A stretch of 64,000 bases of DNA from Arcticibacter tournemirensis (GTDB lineage: Bacteria > Bacteroidota > Bacteroidia > Sphingobacteriales > Sphingobacteriaceae), in contig NZ_VFPL01000001.1 in assembly GCF_006716645.1 (NCBI RefSeq), positions 2,046,001 through 2,110,000 on the forward strand, in the 5' to 3' direction. The notes beneath the pieces were generated by a model. The model searched no databases. It saw only the letters and a list, made by a program, of their open reading frames with translations, and had not been told where the DNA came from. This document shows, one piece after another, positions 49,689 through 58,321 of the stretch. The translations under genes were made by a program, and so were the position numbers. Position 1 is the first letter of the stretch. Each line of letters opens with the position of its first letter.

Positions 49689-52442
49689 ATGAAACGAAGA
49701 CACACCGTTCTGCTTTCTGTTTTTTTGGGGATGCAAGTTCTTTATGCACAAGATAAACGCATAAGGAGTATACAATTCAAAGAGCTGGAGAATACTCATG
49801 ATATTAGCACCGGCAAATGGGGGCCGTATTCAAAACAGTATGCCGGTATATCGCATATCCCTGAAGTTAGTACAGGTATTCGGTTCGATTTTTCTGTTGT
49901 GCCGGGGTATTACCGAAACAAAATAGTCGTACCCAATGTGCTTTTTGAATCAGGTTACTTTCCATGGGACTTTTCTTCTGATATGACCGCCTTCACCTAC
50001 CGGTATGAGCTGGAATGGAAAGACAAGACGTATGTTGATGTTCGTTACAAGATACTGGATAGTGCGACGGTATTGGCATCCATGAAATGTGTGAATGCAA
50101 CATCAATGCCCCAGAATATCACTTTAAACCTCATGGCCTGGCAGGCGTATCCTGATATTTTTCCGGCTCAATCATTAAATTATCCTCAGGGTAGTAAGTG
50201 GATAAATGCAGCAGATTACCAATCTGTTGGGTACAAGAAAAAGAGTCCGAAGGACAATCTCGTAACGGACGGCCTGATGAGAGGCGAAATAAGAGATGCT
50301 GCTTATATTGATGGCTCAGCAATCAGGTTAGGTGAATACGCAGGGGATAAGGGGACTTACAAGTTAAATTTTAAGAACCTGGGGGAGAGTGGAAAACTAT
50401 CCCTCGTTTACAGGCTGAGGGAGAATAAAACCTGTGCTCTGACAATCTCCGGGATCGTAAATGAGAGCATCCTTCTGAACGGAACAGGAGCACTGGCAAT
50501 AACAGACCTGAAGGCTGTCTTACCCCGGGATCTAAACGGCAATCTTACAATAGAAGTGACGCTGGGTGCTGCACTTGAGTTGAACGGAATGCTCTTGTCG
50601 GCCGGGAAAAGTGCGGTGAACCTGGTTGATAATAAAAGAGGAGATTATCCGCAGATTATTTCAAATCCCAAAGAAAAGAACGCGATCCTAAAGTATAAGG
50701 ACAATGCGGCTTATTATGGTCTTGCCTGGGACAGCAAGGATTTCACGGTGAGAGAAGTTAGAAATGATGAACTCGACCTGTATTTCCGGAAACTGGTGCA
50801 TAATCATGTTGACAGTATCCTCAATGGAAATAACAAAGGACATTATTTTAACGTGTTTATCAGACCGGTAGAGCTTGCGCCAAACTCTGAACGAACGGTC
50901 TACAGCTTGATTTGTACCGGATCTCTTGATCAGGTAAGAGGGCGGCTGAACCAGTTTAAGTCTATTTTAGCAGAATCGGTTGAAGTTGGTGATCCGATTG
51001 TGACTACAGATGAGCGAAGCCAGGTTCTGCCGGAAGGCAAAAAGTATGAATTCAGCCAGAGGTTGTTGAAATCTACCGTATTATCAAACGTGGTGTATCC
51101 TATTTATACTCAAAGACAGTATATACGGCATTTCACGCCAGGGAAATGGTGGAACAGTCTCTATACATGGGATTCCGGTTTTATTGCCATCGGCTTAAAT
51201 GAGATAAATCCTCAGTTGGCAGCAGACTGTATAAACACGTATACCACTCCTGTAGGAAGTCAGTCAGCGTTCATTCACCATGGTTCACCGGTGCCGGTCC
51301 AGATGTATGCCTTTATGGATCTTTGGAACAAAAGTCAGTCAAAAGATTTGCTGCAATATTTTTATCCACGTTTAAAGCAGTACTATCAATTCCTGGCGGG
51401 CCATTCAGGCAGTTCTTCAACGGCAGTTCTACGTTCAGGTCTTTTGAAAACCTGGGATTATTTTTATAACTCCGGGGGATGGGACGATTACCCTGCGCAG
51501 GTGGGAGTGCACCGGCAGAGAGCAGAGAAATACATAACTCCCGTTATCTCTACCGCGCAATGTATCAGGACGGCGAAAATATTGAGATTAGCGGCGATAG
51601 CATCAGGGAACGAAAATGATGTTGTTACCTATGACAAGGATATAAGGAAATTCAGTAATTCATTGCAACGTTTTTCGTGGAATACGAAAAGCGGTTATTT
51701 CAGCTACGTGCGTCACGATGAAGAGGGGCGTCCTCAAGGCCCCTTTAACTATACCGACGGACAGGATTACAATATGGGTTTGGATGGAGCATATCCTCTT
51801 TTGGCGGGCATTTGTACAGGCGAGCAGGAGGATATTTTAATAGAAAAACTTTTTTCAGAGCGTCATCTGACGACTCCTTCCGGTATTGGTGTAGTCGACC
51901 AGTCTGCGCCATATTATCAATCAGACGGTTATTGGAATGGCTCCGTATGGATGCCGCATCAATGGTTTATGTGGAAAACCATGCTTGACCTGGGCCATCC
52001 GGATCTTGCCTTTAAGATTGCATCTAAGGGTCTGGAAGTGTATGCGAAGGAAACGGATGAGTCGTACTATACCTTTGAACACTTTTTTGCGAAAACAGGA
52101 AGAGGTGCAGGATGGCATCAGTTTTCGGGGCTTTCTACACCTGTTTTGTCATGGTTCTCTGCTTATTATAAACCAGGAACCGTTACAGCCGGTTTCGAAG
52201 TATGGATAGATTCGCAGAAGATGAGCCGGAATAACTCTGCTTATGAGGCTTTTATCGTTTTCGATAAAGCCACCCCGGCGCATAAGCGTTCTGTCGTTGC
52301 TTGTATGGATCCTTCAAAGACTTATAAAGCGACATTTTCAGGAAAATCAGTTGAAATCAAAACCCGTTATCCGGGACTGATAGAAATTATACTTCCTGCG
52401 TCAAATGAAGAAGGGACACTGATGATAGAGCCGGTAACTTAA
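49689..52442 (+). CDS. MGH1/GH63-like (alpha/alpha)6-barrel glycoside hydrolase
   Basis: The ATG at 49689 (MKRRHTVLLSVFLGMQVLYAQ) gives 917 residues with a clear signal peptide; the frame from 49668 would begin inside the terminator stem. The N-terminal 450 residues are beta-rich (DUF-like, with a non-catalytic carbohydrate-binding-type segment around 250-320). The C-terminal 450 form a helical barrel with WWNSLYTWDSGFIAIGLNE, KTWDYFYNSGGWDDYPAQ, DGQDYNMGLDGAYPLLAG and YWNGSVWMPHQWFMWKTM, as in GH63/MGH1-like enzymes. Acidic residues in WDSGF and WDDYP are candidate catalysts. The substrate is undefined; an alpha-glycosidase role is likely. Confidence 0.7.
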   Translation: MKRRHTVLLSVFLGMQVLYAQDKRIRSIQFKELENTHDISTGKWGPYSKQYAGISHIPEVSTGIRFDFSVVPGYYRNKIVVPNVLFESGYFPWDFSSDMTAFTYRYELEWKDKTYVDVRYKILDSATVLASMKCVNATSMPQNITLNLMAWQAYPDIFPAQSLNYPQGSKWINAADYQSVGYKKKSPKDNLVTDGLMRGEIRDAAYIDGSAIRLGEYAGDKGTYKLNFKNLGESGKLSLVYRLRENKTCALTISGIVNESILLNGTGALAITDLKAVLPRDLNGNLTIEVTLGAALELNGMLLSAGKSAVNLVDNKRGDYPQIISNPKEKNAILKYKDNAAYYGLAWDSKDFTVREVRNDELDLYFRKLVHNHVDSILNGNNKGHYFNVFIRPVELAPNSERTVYSLICTGSLDQVRGRLNQFKSILAESVEVGDPIVTTDERSQVLPEGKKYEFSQRLLKSTVLSNVVYPIYTQRQYIRHFTPGKWWNSLYTWDSGFIAIGLNEINPQLAADCINTYTTPVGSQSAFIHHGSPVPVQMYAFMDLWNKSQSKDLLQYFYPRLKQYYQFLAGHSGSSSTAVLRSGLLKTWDYFYNSGGWDDYPAQVGVHRQRAEKYITPVISTAQCIRTAKILRLAAIASGNENDVVTYDKDIRKFSNSLQRFSWNTKSGYFSYVRHDEEGRPQGPFNYTDGQDYNMGLDGAYPLLAGICTGEQEDILIEKLFSERHLTTPSGIGVVDQSAPYYQSDGYWNGSVWMPHQWFMWKTMLDLGHPDLAFKIASKGLEVYAKETDESYYTFEHFFAKTGRGAGWHQFSGLSTPVLSWFSAYYKPGTVTAGFEVWIDSQKMSRNNSAYEAFIVFDKATPAHKRSVVACMDPSKTYKATFSGKSVEIKTRYPGLIEIILPASNEEGTLMIEPVT

Positions 52443-52629
52443 CAACTTTAAGGTTCTGAAATATTGAGACAAATTGATGAAAGAATGAATAAATTTAATT
52501 ACCCTTATTACTTTACTTTGATTTTTATCAGAATGTTTTGATATTAAAGAATAAAACGAAAGACCGTAATTTTCAACGATCAATTATTTTTTCGACATTC
52601 GATAGATAGGTACTGGAACCAGTTGATCT

Positions 52630-53196
52630 ATGTCTCCTCATTTTACAGTAAATATCAATCAGTTTAATACAGGTGATCGAAAGGCATTTGATGGGGTTTA
52701 TCGTTATTACTCCAGGGCTCTGCAACATTTCGCCTTTTCGTACGTGCATGACTGGGGCGTGGCTGAGGAAATTGCCAGCGATAGTATGCTTAAATTGTGG
52801 AGGAATCGGGAACGTATTACCACAGCGCTGCAGATCAAGGCCTTTCTATATATCGCTACGCGTAACGCCTGCATCGACAATATCCGTAGCAGCAGCAAAC
52901 TACCGACAGCTAAACTTTCCGAGGATATAAAAGATCTCTTTAAGGAGGAACCAGAGGTGTACAACCGCATTCTCTATATAGAGTTGCTGCAACAAATCGA
53001 GGACGTCGTGGAGAAACTGCCATCCAGCCAGCAAGCCGTGTTCCGTAAAAGCGTTATTGAAGGCAAAACTACCCATGAAATTGTGAGTGAAACTGGAATG
53101 ACCGAGTCATCTGTCTTCGTCCAGAAGTCAAAGGCACTAACTACTCTAAGACGACTTTTGAAGAACAGTTTTTTATTCCTGTTGTGGGTTTCCTGA
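52630..53196 (+). CDS. ECF sigma factor of PUL 2
   Basis: The 188-residue protein has sigma region 2 (FDGVYRYYSRALQHFAFSYV, DWGVAEEIASDSMLKLWRNR) and region 4 (KTTHEIVSETGMTESSVFVQ, KALTTLRRLL), ending in a hydrophobic tail (FLFLLWVS). It starts an intact sigma-FecR-SusC-SusD cassette, 137 bp before FecR. It should drive susCD transcription when FecR is activated by the transporter. The promoter of the sigma gene itself lies in the 187-bp gap after the hydrolase gene. Confidence 0.93.
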   Translation: MSPHFTVNINQFNTGDRKAFDGVYRYYSRALQHFAFSYVHDWGVAEEIASDSMLKLWRNRERITTALQIKAFLYIATRNACIDNIRSSSKLPTAKLSEDIKDLFKEEPEVYNRILYIELLQQIEDVVEKLPSSQQAVFRKSVIEGKTTHEIVSETGMTESSVFVQKSKALTTLRRLLKNSFLFLLWVS

Positions 53197-53332
53197 CTGT
53201 GGTATCTTCCTGGTATATACCTGCTTGTAGCTAAGTCACTTGCTCAAACTGAAAAAAGATTAAATTTTTGGTAAGGTTAGCACGCTGCGTCCGTATCTAT
53301 GGTGTTTGTTATCCCGATGGGTTAAGGTAAAA

Positions 53333-54547
53333 ATGGAACGGATCAGTCAACTACTATATAAACATCTTGAAGGTACACTCAGTGAAGCTGAGCGTACAGA
53401 ACTAAATGATTGGGCAGCCGCCAATCCTGCTAACAGGAAGCTGCTGGATCGCGTAAATAATAATGAAGTGCTCGAGGCTGATATCGACGACTGGTATGCT
53501 ATACCGAGGCGCACTGTTGCCGACGATCCACGGCTGGATGCGGCTATCCTCCAATACGAAACTGCCAAAAATCAACCACGCGTCCGTCAGCTGGTAAGGC
53601 GTATACTTCCTTATGCAGCAGCAGTATTCGTCATGTTGTTAGCTGGAATGTGGTACGTATCAGAGCAACGACAAACTAGCCGGGAGCATGAAATCGCTGC
53701 AACTGATATCCGTTCCGGCGGGAATAAAGCCACACTCACCCTGTCTGATGGGAGAAAGATTGATTTAAGCAGTGAACAATCAGAAATTATCGTAAAAGAT
53801 GAGAGTGTTACTTACGGTGACGGATCTTCTCTTACCGTGATACCGGATAAGTCCAAAGACCGGTCGGACGTTTCGCTGCTGCAACTCACTACACCGAAAG
53901 GGGGAACATATCAGTTGATATTGCCGGATGGTTCCAGGGTATGGCTCAATACCGGTTCTACAATTAAATATCCCGCCAGGTTTATCAGCACAGAACGAAC
54001 TGTCGAGATTAGCGGAGAAGCTTATTTTGATATAGAGGAAGATAGCAAACGACCATTCAAAGTACTTAGCCCAGGCCAGGAGGTATTGGTGTTAGGCACC
54101 AAATTCAATGTTTCTGCTTATCCCGATGACCCTGATACAAAGACCACCCTTGTAGATGGGAAAGTCCTTTTATCGTTGCCAAAAGGATCAGGAGAAGGTT
54201 TTCCCGCATCGGGTAAGTCAATCTTACTTGCGCCTGGCGAGCAGGCGTCGTTGAGTAAGGGCCACATCACCAAATCAAAAGTGGATGTTTCTCAATTTAC
54301 TGCCTGGAAGGAAGGCTTTTTCTATTTCAACAAGCTACCTGTAACAACAGCCATCACACAATTAGCCAGATGGTACAATCTTGATGTGGTTTATCAGGAA
54401 AAATTACCTGAATCTAATGTATACGCCTATATCGATCGGGATAAACCATTGAGTGCTGTTTTAAAAGCACTCGAATTAAGCCGGTTGAAGTTTAAAATTG
54501 TCCAGCAAGGAGAGCGAAAGCAGTTGATCGTTCTGGGCGAACAATAA
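53333..54547 (+). CDS. FecR-family anti-sigma factor of PUL 2
   Basis: I place the start at 53333 (MERISQLLYKHLEGTLSEAE, 404 residues), since the family starts like this and the nine extra residues from 53306 are atypical. The order is a cytoplasmic domain (1-85), a transmembrane helix (ILPYAAAVFVMLLAGMWYV, about 92-110), a FecR domain (GGTYQLILPDGSRVWLNTGS, GEAYFDIEEDSKRPFKV) and a DUF4974 tail (FYFNKLPVTTAITQLARWYN). It belongs to the sigma gene upstream and to SusC downstream. Confidence 0.93.
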   Translation: MERISQLLYKHLEGTLSEAERTELNDWAAANPANRKLLDRVNNNEVLEADIDDWYAIPRRTVADDPRLDAAILQYETAKNQPRVRQLVRRILPYAAAVFVMLLAGMWYVSEQRQTSREHEIAATDIRSGGNKATLTLSDGRKIDLSSEQSEIIVKDESVTYGDGSSLTVIPDKSKDRSDVSLLQLTTPKGGTYQLILPDGSRVWLNTGSTIKYPARFISTERTVEISGEAYFDIEEDSKRPFKVLSPGQEVLVLGTKFNVSAYPDDPDTKTTLVDGKVLLSLPKGSGEGFPASGKSILLAPGEQASLSKGHITKSKVDVSQFTAWKEGFFYFNKLPVTTAITQLARWYNLDVVYQEKLPESNVYAYIDRDKPLSAVLKALELSRLKFKIVQQGERKQLIVLGEQ

Positions 54548-54733
54548 ACCAATATAAACGCTAAAGAAGGAGGAAAAATGAGATTATAGAAATTACAAAT
54601 CATAGTTTTATCCAGCCAAAAACGGATGATGCTGGAGACATCACCCGTTAATCTTGTCTGGAGTTGACATCCGGCGGGATATTCAATAGCTGTCGGAAAA
54701 CCAATTTTCTAACCATCCAAACATGACAAATAT
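54548..54733 (+). promoter_or_regulatory. FecR-SusC leader of PUL 2 with SD-preceded micro-ORF
   Basis: AAGGAGGAAAAATGAGATTATAG contains, in pieces, a strong AGGAGG ribosome site and a three-codon frame (54578-54589, Met-Arg-Leu-stop), rare in this otherwise SD-poor window. Further on there is pairing potential around GGATGATGCTGG and CATCACCCG. The susC promoter is expected here. Confidence 0.4.
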
Positions 54734-57700
54734 ATGATTTTTACACAACGTGTAACGGGCTATTACTGGTCCTTTAAATCCCGGTTATTACTTATCACAA
54801 AATTAGCGGTTCTCTTAACTATTACCTTTTCCTGGCCGGCGGTAGCTATAAGCAAAGCGCAAACCATTACGTTGAATGTCAGAAACATTACGCTTCGGGA
54901 AGTGTTGCAGGAGATTCAGAAACAACAGGGGTATTCCTTTTTGTTTCGTGGAGATAAAATTGCGGAGACGCGCATTACTGCCAGGTTGAAACAGGTGAAT
55001 TTTGCCGACGCAATGAACACATTACTGGACCAACATGGACTTACGTGGTCATTGAACGACGGTATTATTGCAATTATGAGCAAGCCTTCGAGGCCCGCCC
55101 AGCAAGCTTCATTATTTCAACAACATATTATAACGGGTACTGTGACCGACGCCAAAACAGGTGAGGTGCTCGTTGGCGTCGCCGTAAAGGTTCAAAACAC
55201 ACCTACGGGAACCAGTACGGATGTGAATGGAGCTTTTAAACTGCAGGTATCGCCAAATGCGGTGCTGAATGTGTCGTATATTGGTTACGAATCGCAAACC
55301 ATCACGGTGGGTGACAGAACTACATTCCAGATTAAACTCATCCAAAGCAACAACTCTCTGGAAGAAGTAGTCGTCGTTGGATATGGAACAATGAAAAAGA
55401 AAGATCTTACCGGTTCCATTGTTCAAGTCCGTCCAGACAATATCGCAAACGAAAATCCAAAGACCGTTCAGGACATCCTGCGCGGTACTCCGGGTTTGCA
55501 GGTAGGCTATAGCGCTTCGGCAAAGGGCGGAGGTACAATGCAAATCCGGGGTCAGCGTTCTGTATATACTGAGGGGGGGCATAACGACCCGTTACTCATC
55601 CTCGACGGGATGCAGTTCTACGGCGAGTTATCCGAAATTAATCCCGACGATATCGAGCAGATTGATGTGCTGAAAGATGCTTCAGCAGCTGCCGTTTACG
55701 GCTCGAAGGCAGCCAGCGGGGTAGTGCTCATCACCACCAAAAAGGGGAAACAGGGCAAACCCGTTATCAATATGACTATGAATATCGGCGGCACGGAAGA
55801 AAGTGACTACCGGGAAAGGTTTAGCACTGACGCCTATTTACGACACCGCGAGGACTGGTATACGAAGAACTCCTATGGCGTAAACCCGCAAACAGGCGCT
55901 TATGAGGCTTATCAAACAGGCGTTTTCGCCAGTCAGCCCGGTTATTTTACGCGGCCAGATCAGTTACCGTCAACTATTTCTATTGAGGATTGGCGGGGGT
56001 ATACTACTAATGATGCCGATGAATCTGATTTAAGCATCTGGGCCCAGCGATTAGGTTTTACAGGCAATGCGCTACAGAACTTACTTTCAGGAAAGACCGT
56101 TGACTGGGCAAAACAGACCTATAGAATGGGCCTCAATCAGGACTATAATGCCAGTGTAAGCGGGGCAAGCGACAAAGTAAACTATTACCTGTCTGTGGGC
56201 TATTTAAAGAATCAGGGTGCCCTCATAAGTGATGAATACCAGGCCGTGCGCTCCAATATGAAAGTGGATGCTAAAGTAACCGACTGGTTCGAGCTTGGAG
56301 CCAACGTAAACTTCCAGAACCGGTCGGACGGAGCCATTGACGTTGATTTGGATTACCAGCTTCGCAACAGCCCGTATGCCGACTATGCTGATGAGGCTGG
56401 CAACCCCGTACAGTATCCCTTGAGTTCAGAATACAGTCAGCGGGGCTATAATTATGATTTTCAGAAACAATATCTCGAATTGGAAAAGGGCTATACTGTG
56501 CTGAACACTATTTTTAATGCCAAAGTAAAGCTGCCCTATAATATTAACTATTCGTTCAACGCCTCACCCCGCTATCAATTCTTCTTCGACCGTTATTTTA
56601 TGTCGGCAGATTTGCCTGGCTCCGATCCCGCGTCGCGTGGCGCGAACAGAGAGCAGGCAAAACGTTTCGACTGGTCGTATAACAATACCATCAATTGGGA
56701 TTACACTTTCGGCGGTAAGCATCACCTAAACCTCACGCTTGTGCAGGAAGCCGAGGAACGGCAGTTCTGGAAGGACCGCATAGAAGCCCGCAAAATTTTA
56801 CCATCCGACGCATTGGGATTCCATAACACTAAGAATGCTACCAAGGAAAACAGTACGTTCATGAGTGAAGATACGCACCAGACTGCAGACGCCCTCCTGG
56901 CCCGTTTATTTTATTCCTACGACAACCGGTATATGCTTACCACGTCCATTCGCAGAGACGGGTATTCTGCTTTCGGCACCTCCAACCCGTACGCTACTTT
57001 TCCTTCCGTAGCAGTGGCATGGTCGTTTTCGAACGAAAAGTTCTTCAAATGGAGCAATATCATGAGTACTGGTAAATTGCGTGTATCCTACGGTAAAAAT
57101 GGTAACCGGTCGCTGGCCAACCCGAATCTGGCGCTTTCCAATCTTTATGAAGGGGGAGGGAAAATGCAGGGCTACCTCAACTCTTCCGGAGAGTTGGCCT
57201 TATACCGCTATTTAATGGCCGACAGATTAGCAAACCCTCATCTTCAATGGGAAAAAACGGCGTCATGGAATTTTGGACTTGACTTCGGCTTCCTCAACGA
57301 CCGTATATCAGGTTCCCTGGATTATTATGACATGAGGACTCATGACATGATCATGAACGAGCGCCTGCCCGGTTTCACAGGATTTGATGATATTACCACC
57401 AATTTAGGACGGGTCGACAATAACGGTATTGAACTATCATTAAAAACCCTTAATATCAGAAAGGACAAGTTCCAGTGGTCGACTTCGGTCGGGTTATCAT
57501 ACAATAAGAACACCATAAAGCATCTTTACTACGAGAATGAGGACATTTTAGACGCACAGGGAAATGTAACAGGCAGTAAGGAAATGGACGATGTGAAAAA
57601 CGGTTGGTTTATTGGAAAGTCAATCAACACAATATGGGATTACCGCGTTACCGGGATCTGGCAGGCTAATGAGGTCGAAGAAGCGAAAGAATATGGTCAG

Positions 57701-58303
57701 GTACCCGGCGATCCGAAAGTAGCGAATAACTATACTGCAGACGATGTGGTAAAAGCCGATGGTTCTGTTACCCATGTGTATAACGACAAGGACAAAGAAT
57801 TCCTTGGACAAACTACGCCGCCTTTTCATTGGTCATTACGCAACGAGTTTGTGTTTTGGAAAGATCTCAGCCTTTCGTTCAATATCTACTCTTATATGGG
57901 GCACAAAAGCTTAGCAGGCGCCTACCTTAACAATGACGACGATGGAGGACGTATGACCTACGCTTTACAAAATGTAACTGCAAAAGAATACTGGACTCCC
58001 GATAATCCCACCAACGACTATGGACGCATTGAAGCCAAAGGGCCTACCGGCGCCACTGGAGTGCAAAAATTGTATGACCGTTCATTCATTCGGTTTGATA
58101 ACCTTTCTGTCGGATATACATTGCCCAAAATGTGGACTTCAAAATGGAAATTAGATCGTGTTAAACTTTATGGCACCGTACGGAATGTTGCTGTTTGGAC
58201 AAAAGACTGGGAATACGGCGACCCTGAGACCAACCCGGCCTTTGATCAGGGCGGTGGTCTTGCCACACGTGTTTATACATTGGGATTAAACTTAACTTTT
58301 TAG
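54734..58303 (+). CDS. SusC-family TonB-dependent glycan transporter, PUL 2
   Basis: The 1189-residue SusC-type receptor has an N-terminal leader and signal helix (LAVLLTITFSWPAVAISKAQ), an STN domain (about 45-110, LREVLQEIQKQQGYSFLFRG), a carboxypeptidase-like domain (132-215, GTVTDAKTGEVLVGVAVKVQ), the signature EEVVVVGYGTMKKKDLTGSI, a plug (QVGYSASAKGGGTMQIRG, LILDGMQFYGEL, VLKDASAAAVYGSKAASGVV) and a barrel ending LGLNLTF. It is somewhat longer than PUL 1 SusC. The STN matches the adjacent FecR and sigma pair. SusD follows after 18 bases. Confidence 0.96.
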   Translation: MIFTQRVTGYYWSFKSRLLLITKLAVLLTITFSWPAVAISKAQTITLNVRNITLREVLQEIQKQQGYSFLFRGDKIAETRITARLKQVNFADAMNTLLDQHGLTWSLNDGIIAIMSKPSRPAQQASLFQQHIITGTVTDAKTGEVLVGVAVKVQNTPTGTSTDVNGAFKLQVSPNAVLNVSYIGYESQTITVGDRTTFQIKLIQSNNSLEEVVVVGYGTMKKKDLTGSIVQVRPDNIANENPKTVQDILRGTPGLQVGYSASAKGGGTMQIRGQRSVYTEGGHNDPLLILDGMQFYGELSEINPDDIEQIDVLKDASAAAVYGSKAASGVVLITTKKGKQGKPVINMTMNIGGTEESDYRERFSTDAYLRHREDWYTKNSYGVNPQTGAYEAYQTGVFASQPGYFTRPDQLPSTISIEDWRGYTTNDADESDLSIWAQRLGFTGNALQNLLSGKTVDWAKQTYRMGLNQDYNASVSGASDKVNYYLSVGYLKNQGALISDEYQAVRSNMKVDAKVTDWFELGANVNFQNRSDGAIDVDLDYQLRNSPYADYADEAGNPVQYPLSSEYSQRGYNYDFQKQYLELEKGYTVLNTIFNAKVKLPYNINYSFNASPRYQFFFDRYFMSADLPGSDPASRGANREQAKRFDWSYNNTINWDYTFGGKHHLNLTLVQEAEERQFWKDRIEARKILPSDALGFHNTKNATKENSTFMSEDTHQTADALLARLFYSYDNRYMLTTSIRRDGYSAFGTSNPYATFPSVAVAWSFSNEKFFKWSNIMSTGKLRVSYGKNGNRSLANPNLALSNLYEGGGKMQGYLNSSGELALYRYLMADRLANPHLQWEKTASWNFGLDFGFLNDRISGSLDYYDMRTHDMIMNERLPGFTGFDDITTNLGRVDNNGIELSLKTLNIRKDKFQWSTSVGLSYNKNTIKHLYYENEDILDAQGNVTGSKEMDDVKNGWFIGKSINTIWDYRVTGIWQANEVEEAKEYGQVPGDPKVANNYTADDVVKADGSVTHVYNDKDKEFLGQTTPPFHWSLRNEFVFWKDLSLSFNIYSYMGHKSLAGAYLNNDDDGGRMTYALQNVTAKEYWTPDNPTNDYGRIEAKGPTGATGVQKLYDRSFIRFDNLSVGYTLPKMWTSKWKLDRVKLYGTVRNVAVWTKDWEYGDPETNPAFDQGGGLATRVYTLGLNLTF

Positions 58304-58321
58304 CCTTTAATAGCAACGAAT

